NCBI RefSeq assembly: GCF_006874465.1
Contig: NZ_VIRL01000004.1
Location: 1 to 64,000, forward strand
DNA: 64,000 nt
DNA from: Microbispora bryophytorum
GTDB lineage: Bacteria > Actinomycetota > Actinomycetes > Streptosporangiales > Streptosporangiaceae
Direction: 5' to 3'
Shown here: piece after piece, positions 57,746-64,000 of the stretch
How the letters are laid out: each line of letters begins with the position of its first letter
Numbering within the stretch: position 1 is the stretch's first letter
The notes under the pieces: model-generated
What the model was told of the DNA's origin: nothing
Databases searched by the model: none
What the model saw: the letters and a program-made list of their open reading frames with translations, nothing else
Program-made: the position numbers and the translations under genes

Positions 57746-58681
57746 GTGGGCGGACGCGTACTGATCGCACTGGGCGGCAACGCCATGACGGCTCCCGACG
57801 GGAGCGCGTCTCCGGCCGACCAGCAGCGGGCGATCGGCGAGGCGATGGCCAGCGTGGCGGCTCTGAGCAGGGCCGGGCACGAGGTGGTGCTCACCCACGG
57901 CAACGGCCCCCAGGTCGGCAATCTCCTGCTGAAGAACCAGCTCGCCGCCCACGTCGTGCCGCCGGTGCCGCTCGACTGGTGCGTGGCCCAGACGCAGGGC
58001 ACGATCGGCACGCTCGTCATGAACGCCCTGCAGCGCGAGCTGGGGCACGCCCGGGTGGCGGCGATCGTCACCCGCACGCTCGTGGACCCGGCCGATCCCG
58101 CGTTCCAGGACCCCGTCAAGCCGATCGGGCGGTACTTCGGAGAGGACGAGGCACGCCGATTCGAGCAGCACGGCCAGGTTTGGCGGCGCTTCGACCGCGG
58201 ATGGCGACGGGTGGTCGCCTCGCCGCGGCCCGTGGAGATCCTGGACGCCCCCGCGGCCGTCGCGCTCATCGACGCCGGATTCACCGTCGTCGCGGCGGGG
58301 GGCGGGGGAGTGCCGGTCGTGCGCGGGGCGGACGGCACGCCGGCCGGAATCGAGGCCGTGATCGACAAGGATCTCGCCGCCGCGGCGCTGGCGGTCGCCG
58401 TCGGCGCCACCGACCTCGTGATCGCGACCGACGTGCCGTACGCCGCCGTCGACTTCGGCACGCCTCGCGCCCGCCCCATCGGAGAGATCGACGTGGCCGC
58501 CCTGCGCGGGCTGCAGGCGGCCGGTCACTTCGCCGGAGGCAGCATGGGGCCCAAGGTCGAGGCCGCCCTGTGCTTCGCCGAGGAGACCGGGGGACGGGCC
58601 GTGATCACCTCGCTGCACCACATCGGTGCCGCGCTGTCAGGAAATATCGGTACGAGGGTGTACAGAGGGGTGGAGAGATAG
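57746..58681 (+). CDS. Carbamate kinase
   Basis: A 311-residue amino-acid-kinase-family enzyme, catalysing carbamoyl phosphate + ADP to carbamate + ATP. Motifs are [75 protein letters not shown] and the C-terminal [16 protein letters not shown]. Length matches ArcC/AllK (about 300-315). GTG 57746 lies about 8 bp after a GATAGT hexamer, so the mRNA is probably leaderless. Its stop overlaps by one base the GTG of a barbiturase-family gene, tying it to ring-cleaving catabolism. No arginine deiminase genes are nearby, which argues against the ADI pathway. Confidence 0.92.
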   Translation: MGGRVLIALGGNAMTAPDGSASPADQQRAIGEAMASVAALSRAGHEVVLTHGNGPQVGNLLLKNQLAAHVVPPVPLDWCVAQTQGTIGTLVMNALQRELGHARVAAIVTRTLVDPADPAFQDPVKPIGRYFGEDEARRFEQHGQVWRRFDRGWRRVVASPRPVEILDAPAAVALIDAGFTVVAAGGGGVPVVRGADGTPAGIEAVIDKDLAAAALAVAVGATDLVIATDVPYAAVDFGTPRARPIGEIDVAALRGLQAAGHFAGGSMGPKVEAALCFAEETGGRAVITSLHHIGAALSGNIGTRVYRGVER

Positions 58682-59787
58682 TGCCGGATCCGATCGAGGT
58701 ACGGAAGGTCCCCATCGAGAGAGTCACCGACGCCTCCGGGCTGGCGAGGCTGATCGACGACGGTGTGATCGAGGCCGACCGCGTGCTTGCCGTGATCGGC
58801 AAGACCGAGGGCAACGGCGGCGTGAACGACTACACGCGGATCCTGGCCGACCGGGCCTTCCGCGAGGTGCTCATGGCCAAGGGCACGCGCACCGCCGAGG
58901 AGGTCGCGCAGGTGCCCCTGGTGTGGTCGGGCGGCACCGACGGCGTGCTCAGCCCGCACGCGACGGTCTTCGCGACCGTCGATCCGGCCACGGCCGTACG
59001 GACCGACGAGCCGCGGGTGAGCGTCGGCGTGGCGATGAGCGAGGTGATCCTCCCCGAGGACGTCGGCAGGCCCGCCATGGTCGAGAAGGTGGCCGCCGGG
59101 GTGCGCGAGGCGATGAAGATCGCCGGCATCGACGACCCGGCCGACGTGCACTACGTGCAGACCAAGACGCCGCTGCTCACGTTGTCCACGATCACCGACG
59201 CCAAGGAGCGCGGCCGGACGGTGGTCACCGAGGACACGCTGAAGTCGATGGACATCTCCAACTCCACCACGGCGCTCGGCATCGCGGTCGCGCTCGGGGA
59301 GATCGAGACGCCCTCGGCCGAGCAGATCCACAAGGACCTGTCGCTCTACTCGTCGGTCGCCTCGTGCTCCAGCGGCGTCGAGCTCGACCGGGCGCAGATC
59401 GTCGTGGTGGGCAACGTACGCGGGATCGGCGGGCGCTACCGCGCCGGACACTCGGTCATGAAGGACGCCCTGGACACCGGCGGGATCTGGGAGGCCATCC
59501 GCGGCGCGGGCGTCGACCTGCCGGAGCGCCCGCACCCGGACGATCTCGGCGACCGGCTGGTGAACCTGTTCATCAAGTGCGAGGCCGACCCGTCGGGCCG
59601 GGTACGCGGGCGGCGCAACATCATGCTCGACGACTCCGACGTCCACTGGCACCGCCAGATCAAGGCGACCGTCGGCGGGGTGGCGGCGAGCGTGACCGGC
59701 GACCCGGCCGTGTTCGTCTCCGTGGCGGCGGTGCACCAGGGGCCGTCCGGCGGAGGGCCCGTGATCGCCATCGCCGACCTGGGCTGA
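58681..59787 (+). CDS. Ring-opening amidohydrolase, barbiturase/cyanuric acid hydrolase family
   Basis: A 368-residue member of the rare toblerone-fold amidohydrolases. Three internal repeats are marked by [40 protein letters not shown] and [26 protein letters not shown]; the Ser-containing ends ([16 protein letters not shown]) and Lys residues of each repeat form the active site. [21 protein letters not shown] and [17 protein letters not shown] are strongly conserved. Members open barbiturate to ureidomalonate or cyanuric acid to carboxybiuret. The linked uracil permease and molybdenum hydroxylase favour barbiturase. GTG 58681 is read from the overlap with the kinase stop. Confidence 0.9.
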   Translation: MPDPIEVRKVPIERVTDASGLARLIDDGVIEADRVLAVIGKTEGNGGVNDYTRILADRAFREVLMAKGTRTAEEVAQVPLVWSGGTDGVLSPHATVFATVDPATAVRTDEPRVSVGVAMSEVILPEDVGRPAMVEKVAAGVREAMKIAGIDDPADVHYVQTKTPLLTLSTITDAKERGRTVVTEDTLKSMDISNSTTALGIAVALGEIETPSAEQIHKDLSLYSSVASCSSGVELDRAQIVVVGNVRGIGGRYRAGHSVMKDALDTGGIWEAIRGAGVDLPERPHPDDLGDRLVNLFIKCEADPSGRVRGRRNIMLDDSDVHWHRQIKATVGGVAASVTGDPAVFVSVAAVHQGPSGGGPVIAIADLG

Positions 59788-59823
59788 CGCCTCCGGCGCG
59801 GCCTTTGGGTAGGGTCGGGAGAC

Positions 59824-60411
59824 GTGCCATCGATTCCGCAGCCCCTGCGCCCCGACGACGACGGCGGCACCGACACGTCCGTCGCGTCGGCGCTGTCGGC
59901 GTTCCAGGCCGGCACGGCGACGGCGGCCGACGTCCTGACGGCGCTCGCCGGGACGAGGCTGCTGGTGCCCGTGGTCGCGCTGCTCACCGAGTCGGAAGTG
60001 GGGGAGCACGGCCTGCGCCAGGAGAAGGAGAGCGAGATGGCCCTCCCGAAACTGGTCGGCAAGGACGGTCGTGAGGCCGTGCTCGCCTTCACCGGGACCG
60101 AGCCGATGCGCAGGTGGCGGGCGGACGCCCGGCCGGTGCAGGCCACGGCCCCGCAGGTCTGCCAGGCGGCGCGGCACGAGAGTGCCGCCGCCGTGGTGGT
60201 GGACGTGGCCGGTCCGGTCCCGTTCGTGATCGAGGGCGGCATGCTGCAGGCCCTCGCCACGGTGGAGGAGGCCAAGAGGGACGCCTCCGCCGTGGACCGC
60301 CTCGCCCGCGAGGTGCCGGGCGCCACGGTGGCCCGTCTGGGGACCGCCGACCGCCCGGGGGACACGGAGGACAGGCGCCGGGGCCGCTGGTGGAGCCGCC
60401 GCCGCGCCTGA
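59824..60411 (+). CDS. SseB-family protein
   Basis: A 195-residue protein with an SseB N-terminal domain: ALSAFQAGTATAADVLTALAGTRLLVPVV, then ALPKLVGKDGREAVLAFTGTEPMRRWR. SseB-like proteins are widespread small actinobacterial proteins, some linked to type III or VII systems, with unknown biochemical role. The C-terminus is basic (RRRGRWWSRRRA). GTG 59824 with GGGAGAC directly upstream. It is 36 bp after the barbiturase gene, but its function is probably unrelated. Confidence 0.8.
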   Translation: MPSIPQPLRPDDDGGTDTSVASALSAFQAGTATAADVLTALAGTRLLVPVVALLTESEVGEHGLRQEKESEMALPKLVGKDGREAVLAFTGTEPMRRWRADARPVQATAPQVCQAARHESAAAVVVDVAGPVPFVIEGGMLQALATVEEAKRDASAVDRLAREVPGATVARLGTADRPGDTEDRRRGRWWSRRRA

Positions 60412-60461
60412 GCGGCCTCGGCCGCCTGGCCGTTCACACGGACGCGGTCGCTGAACAGCAA

Positions 60462-60531
60462 ACGCGGTGGTCGACCGGAACGCGGTGGTCGACCGGACGC
60501 GGTGGTCCACAGGAGCTCGGTCGTCCACAGG
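60462..60531. repeat. Short tandem repeat, 17-18 bp unit
   Basis: Units ACGCGGTGGTCGACCGGA (60462-60479), ACGCGGTGGTCGACCGG (60480-60496), ACGCGGTGGTCCACAGG (60497-60513) and a degenerate AGCTCGGTCGTCCACAGG (60514-60531). The array lies upstream of the prepilin peptidase gene, outside any confident coding sequence. GGTCGACC in the first two units is itself palindromic. Confidence 0.7.
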
Positions 60532-60580
60532 GAAGCCGCACCCCGGCTCTCGGCGGCGCGCGGGCGTTAGTGTCGGCCAC

Positions 60581-61291
60581 GTGTCCGTCGTCGTCCTCGC
60601 CACCGCCGTCCTCGGCCTGATCGCCGGCGCGTACGCGCGGGCGGCCGCCGCCGGCTTCGACGCGGAGCCGGACGACCGGCGGGAGAGCCGCCGCGAGAGC
60701 CGCCGCGGAGAGGTGCGGAGGGCTCTGGCGGCGGCCGCCCGCACCGTGCCGCTGCCCCGCCCGCCGTACGGGGTCGAGGTCGCGACCGCGCTCGCCGCGG
60801 CGCTGGTGGCCTGGCGCGTCCACGACGGCTGGGTGCTCGCCGCGTGGCTGTACGCCGTGGTCGCGGGGTCCGCGCTCGCGGAGATCGACCGGAGGACCTG
60901 GCGGCTGCCCGACGCGATCACCCTGCCGTCGTATCCGATCGTGCTGGCGCTGCTCATGCCGTCGGGCCGCCTGCTGCCCGCGTTGGCGTCGGGCTGCGCG
61001 CTCGGCGCCGTCTACGCCGCGCTGTGGTTCGCCCGCCCCGCGGGCCTCGGGCTCGGCGACGTCAAGCTGGCCGGGCTGATCGGCCTGCTCACCGGCGCGC
61101 TCGGCGTGCAGGCCACGGTCGTCGCCGGGATGGCGGGCCAGGTCCTCGGCGCGCTGTACGCCGTGGGGCTGCTCCTGGCCCGCAGAGCCACCCGCACGTC
61201 CGAGTTCCCGTTCGGCCCGTTCATGCTCGCGGGGGCGCTCGTCGCAGTGGCCTTTCCCGGGGCCCTTCCCTGGGACTTTACGGGTGGGTAG
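60581..61291 (+). CDS. Prepilin peptidase (A24 family)
   Basis: A 236-residue membrane aspartyl protease. The two catalytic Asp motifs are AEIDRRTWRLPDAITLP (first Asp) and GLGLGDVKLAGLIGLL (the second, GxGDxKL). At least five hydrophobic helices are seen. The N-terminal Cys-rich methyltransferase domain of classical PilD is absent; there is instead a charged insert (EPDDRRESRRESRRG). It would process type IV pilin/Tad-like or competence pseudopilins. GTG 60581 is the first sensible start. Position next to aroC is common in Streptosporangiales. Confidence 0.85.
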   Translation: MSVVVLATAVLGLIAGAYARAAAAGFDAEPDDRRESRRESRRGEVRRALAAAARTVPLPRPPYGVEVATALAAALVAWRVHDGWVLAAWLYAVVAGSALAEIDRRTWRLPDAITLPSYPIVLALLMPSGRLLPALASGCALGAVYAALWFARPAGLGLGDVKLAGLIGLLTGALGVQATVVAGMAGQVLGALYAVGLLLARRATRTSEFPFGPFMLAGALVAVAFPGALPWDFTGG

Positions 61292-61384
61292 CACGCGCGG
61301 TTTCCCGGCCAGGGGGGATCGGCGTACGGTCATGGGGGTGTCAGGGGGACGCCGCAGTCGGGCGCACATGGAAGACTTGTCACC

Positions 61385-62563
61385 ATGCTGCGCTGGTTGA
61401 CTGCCGGGGAGTCACACGGCCCCGAGCTTCTCGCGATCCTGGAAGGCCTGCCCGCCGGGGTGGAGGTGACCACCGCCGACCTCGCTGAGGCACTGCGCCG
61501 CCGCCGTCTCGGATACGGCCGCGGAGCGCGGATGAAGTTCGAGCAGGACGAGGTGACGATCTCCGGCGGCGTACGGCACGGCCGCACGCTCGGCTCGCCC
61601 GTCGCGGTCCGCATCGGCAACACCGAGTGGCCGAAGTGGGAGACCGTGATGGCGGCCGACCCGGTGGACCCGGCGACGCTGGAGGGCCAGGCGCGCAACG
61701 CGCCGCGGTCGCGGCCCCGCCCCGGCCACGCGGACCTCGCCGGCATGCAGAAATACGGCTTCGACGACGCGCGGCCGGTCCTCGACCGCGCCAGCGCCCG
61801 GGAGACCGCCGCCCGGGTGGCGCTCGGCCAGGTCGCCCGCGCCTTCCTCAAGCAGGCCCTCGGCGTCGACATCGTCAGCCACGTGGTCTCGATCGGCGAG
61901 GCCGTCGCGCCCCGCGACGTGCTCCCCGGCCCCGGCGACATGGAGGCGGTGGACGCCGATCCGGTGCGCTGCGTCGACCCGGCCGCCAGCGCGGCGATGG
62001 TCGCCGAGATCGACAAGGCGCACAAGGACGGCGACACCCTCGGCGGCGTGGTCGAGGTCGTCGCCTACGGCCTGCCGCCGGGCCTCGGCAGCTACACCCA
62101 CTGGGACCGCCGTCTCGACTCCCGCCTCGCCGGGGCGCTCATGGGCATCCAGGCGATCAAGGGGGTCGCGGTCGGCGACGGCTTCGAGACCGCCCGCCGC
62201 CCGGGCTCGCGGGCCCACGACGAGATCGAGAACACTCCCGAGGGCGTGCGCCGGCTGACCAACCGGGCCGGCGGCGTCGAGGGCGGCATGACCAACGGCG
62301 AGCCGCTGCGGGTCAGCGCCGCGATGAAGCCGATCTCCACCGTGCCCCGCGCGCTCGCCACGGTCGACGTGCTGACCGGCGAACCGGCCACGGCGCACCA
62401 CGAGCGCTCGGACGTCTGCGCGGTCCCGGCCGCCGCGATCGTCGCCGAGGCGATGGTGGCGCTGGTGCTCGCGGACGCCGCCGTCGAGAAGTTCGGCGGC
62501 GACTCCGTCGAAGAGGTCGCGCGCAACCTGTCGGGCTACCTGTCGTCCCTGGTCATCAAGTAA
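61385..62563 (+). CDS. aroC: Chorismate synthase
   Basis: A 392-residue FMN-dependent enzyme converting EPSP to chorismate, the last shikimate-pathway step. Motifs are [20 protein letters not shown] (GESHG), [54 protein letters not shown] (described in two blocks, positions about 110-145), [15 protein letters not shown] and [15 protein letters not shown]. Length matches actinobacterial AroC. It heads the aroC-aroK-aroB operon; aroK starts 14 bp after its stop. Confidence 0.97.
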   Translation: MLRWLTAGESHGPELLAILEGLPAGVEVTTADLAEALRRRRLGYGRGARMKFEQDEVTISGGVRHGRTLGSPVAVRIGNTEWPKWETVMAADPVDPATLEGQARNAPRSRPRPGHADLAGMQKYGFDDARPVLDRASARETAARVALGQVARAFLKQALGVDIVSHVVSIGEAVAPRDVLPGPGDMEAVDADPVRCVDPAASAAMVAEIDKAHKDGDTLGGVVEVVAYGLPPGLGSYTHWDRRLDSRLAGALMGIQAIKGVAVGDGFETARRPGSRAHDEIENTPEGVRRLTNRAGGVEGGMTNGEPLRVSAAMKPISTVPRALATVDVLTGEPATAHHERSDVCAVPAAAIVAEAMVALVLADAAVEKFGGDSVEEVARNLSGYLSSLVIK

Positions 62564-62577
62564 TAGGGTTTGTGATC

Positions 62578-63090
62578 ATGCAATCGGCGCCCCAAGGCCC
62601 CGCCGCGGTCCTCATCGGCCCGCCCGGCTCGGGCAAGTCCACCGTCGGACGGCTCCTCGCGGACCGCCTCGGCCTGCCGTTCCGCGACACCGACGCCGAC
62701 GTCGAGGCCGTCGCCGGCAAGACCGTCAGCGACGTGTTCGTGGAGGACGGCGAGGAGAGGTTCCGCGAGCTGGAGGCGCAGGCCGTGCGCGACGCGCTGG
62801 AGACGCACCCCGGCGTGCTCGCGCTCGGCGGCGGCGCGATCCTGCACGAGCACACCCGGAAGCTGCTGTCCGGCCACCGGGTCGTGTACCTCCAGGTCGG
62901 GCTCGACCAGGCGGTCAAGCGGGTCGGCCTCGCCTCGGCCCGCCCGCTGCTGGTGCTGAACCCGCGCAGCCGGCTCAGGCAGCTGATGGAGCAGCGCCGT
63001 CCGATGTACGAGGGCCTCGCCGCGATCACCGTCGCCACCGACGGCCGCGAGCCCGAGGACGTGGTGACCGAGATCGAGGCGGCGCTGTGA
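62578..63090 (+). CDS. aroK: Shikimate kinase
   Basis: A 170-residue P-loop kinase phosphorylating shikimate at O3. Walker A is LIGPPGSGKSTVGRLLA, the shikimate-binding residues are in FRDTDADVEAVAG (Asp) and ERFRELEAQAV (Arg), LALGGGAILHEHTR carries the GGG motif, and RPLLV provides the lid Arg. ATG 62578 is preferred over GTG 62572 for spacing from AGGG. Its stop overlaps the GTG of aroB (GTGA). Confidence 0.96.
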   Translation: MQSAPQGPAAVLIGPPGSGKSTVGRLLADRLGLPFRDTDADVEAVAGKTVSDVFVEDGEERFRELEAQAVRDALETHPGVLALGGGAILHEHTRKLLSGHRVVYLQVGLDQAVKRVGLASARPLLVLNPRSRLRQLMEQRRPMYEGLAAITVATDGREPEDVVTEIEAAL

Positions 63091-64000
63091 CGCCGGCACG
63101 CATCACCGTGCGCGGCGAGAATCCGTACGACGTGGTCGTCGGCACCGATGTGCTGCCGGAGCTGCCGGGTCTGCTGGACGCGAAGGTGCGCACGGTGGCC
63201 GTGATCCACCCCGCTGGGCTGCCCGAGATCGCCAGACCGGTGCGCGAGACCCTGGAGGGCGCCGGATTCGAGGTCGTCGCCCTGCCCGTGCCGGACGGCG
63301 AGGAGGCCAAGTCCGTCCACGTCGCGGCCGAGCTGTGGTCGGCGTTCGGCCGGTACGGCATCACCCGTTCCGACGCGGTCGTCGGCGTCGGCGGCGGGGC
63401 GACCACCGACCTGGCCGGGTTCGTGGCCGCGACGTGGCTGCGCGGCGTCCAGGCCGTGCAGGTGCCGACCACGCTGCTGGCGATGGTGGACGCGGCGGTC
63501 GGCGGCAAGACCGGCATCAACACCCCCGAGGGCAAGAACCTGGTCGGGTCCTTCCACCCGCCGAAGGGCGTGCTGTGCGACCTGGCCACGCTGGCGAGCG
63601 TGCCGCGCGAGGACTACGTCGCCGGCCTCGCCGAGATCATCAAGGGCGGGTTCATCGCCGACCCCACGATCCTCATGCTGATCGAGGACGACCCCGCCGG
63701 GGCCCGCACCCCCGAGGGCGAGCACACCCGTGAGCTGGTCGAGCGCAAGATCCAGGTGAAGGCCGACGTCGTCGGTGCCGACCTGCGCGAAAGCGGCCTG
63801 CGGGAGATCCTCAACTACGGCCACACCCTCGCCCACGCCGTCGAGCGGGTCGAGGACTACCGCATCAGGCACGGCGAGGCCGTGGCCATCGGACTGGTCT
63901 ACGCCGCCGAGCTGTCCCGGCTCGACGGCCGCGTCGGCCGCGACGTCGTGGACCGCACGCGCTCGATCCTGGAGTCGGTCGGGCTGCCCACCTCCTACCG
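63087..64000 (+). CDS. aroB: 3-dehydroquinate synthase (cut by window end)
   Basis: The first 304 residues of an NAD+/Zn2+-dependent enzyme cyclising DAHP to 3-dehydroquinate. GVGGGATTDLAGFVAATWLRG binds NAD+; VPTTLLAMVDAAVGGKTGIN and EGKNLVGSFHPPKGV are active-site blocks. Zinc ligands are seen as Glu in GLAEIIKGG, His in NYGHTLAHAVE and His in RIRHGEAVAIG. The start GTG overlaps the aroK stop. About 55 C-terminal residues lie beyond the window. Confidence 0.97.
   Translation, partial: MTPARITVRGENPYDVVVGTDVLPELPGLLDAKVRTVAVIHPAGLPEIARPVRETLEGAGFEVVALPVPDGEEAKSVHVAAELWSAFGRYGITRSDAVVGVGGGATTDLAGFVAATWLRGVQAVQVPTTLLAMVDAAVGGKTGINTPEGKNLVGSFHPPKGVLCDLATLASVPREDYVAGLAEIIKGGFIADPTILMLIEDDPAGARTPEGEHTRELVERKIQVKADVVGADLRESGLREILNYGHTLAHAVERVEDYRIRHGEAVAIGLVYAAELSRLDGRVGRDVVDRTRSILESVGLPTSY

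Noticed and set aside
57746-58681. Arginine deiminase pathway kinase (arcC)
   Set aside because: No arcA/arcB in the window and direct overlap with a barbiturase-family gene; catabolic linkage fits better.

Overview
The window is high-GC DNA with dense, often overlapping genes and many GTG starts. WhiB, IdeR/DmdR-type iron box, Hanks-type Ser/Thr kinases with transmembrane tails and the 'RRHVDLLRV' sulfur leader peptide all point to an actinobacterium. Gene content fits Streptosporangiales (Streptosporangium/Nonomuraea/Microbispora type), but the genus is inference. No rRNA, tRNA, CRISPR array or prophage was seen.

Layout. 1-400: end of an IS110-type element beside a decayed gene. 407-4004 (minus): assimilatory sulfate reduction (sulfite reductase, zinc-ribbon protein, cysH, sirohydrochlorin chelatase) behind a Cys-codon leader peptide. 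4.1-11.4 kb: BrkB-like membrane protein, Ser/Thr kinase, glyA behind a ZTP (pfl) riboswitch, a 310-bp block of inverted and direct repeats, rsgA, a phosphoribosyltransferase and a WhiB protein. 11.5-23.2 kb: an iron-box-controlled sucrase/ferredoxin-like protein, glpD divergent from an alkyl-DHAP-synthase-like flavoprotein, a metallophosphatase, a family-A DNA polymerase and two more Ser/Thr kinases.

23.3-34.5 kb: a nucleobase-catabolism island. It holds allG-allF-allH homologues (oxamate carbamoyltransferase, formerly ylbE/fdrA/ylbF), a divergent PucR regulator, an S4 RNA-binding protein, a UraA/RutG-like uracil permease and a three-subunit molybdenum hydroxylase. cydAB follows at 34.5-36.9 kb with a two-site operator, then a CoxG-like protein. 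38-44.8 kb: FAD monooxygenase, PadR, DsbA-like protein and hydantoinase A/B. 45-50 kb: small proteins, a CoA-transferase/carboxyltransferase pair and a nitrilase-type amidase. 50-57.5 kb: accessory material (DUF418-type protein, truncated gene, alpha/beta hydrolase, a STAND/TPR protein of atypical composition, aminotransferase, RHH/Doc toxin-antitoxin, TMEM175-type channel). 57.7-59.8 kb: carbamate kinase overlapping a barbiturase/cyanuric-acid-hydrolase-family enzyme. 59.8-64 kb: SseB, prepilin peptidase, aroC-aroK-aroB (aroB runs off the end).

How it fits together. The uracil permease, molybdenum hydroxylase, barbiturase-family enzyme, transcarbamoylase AllFGH and carbamate kinase could form an oxidative pyrimidine pathway. 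Uracil would be hydroxylated to barbiturate and opened to ureidomalonate. Ureidomalonate is the one-carbon-longer homologue of oxalurate, the AllFGH substrate, so it might be phosphorolysed to malonamate and carbamoyl phosphate, with carbamate kinase recovering ATP. The family assignments are well supported; the pathway itself is a hypothesis.
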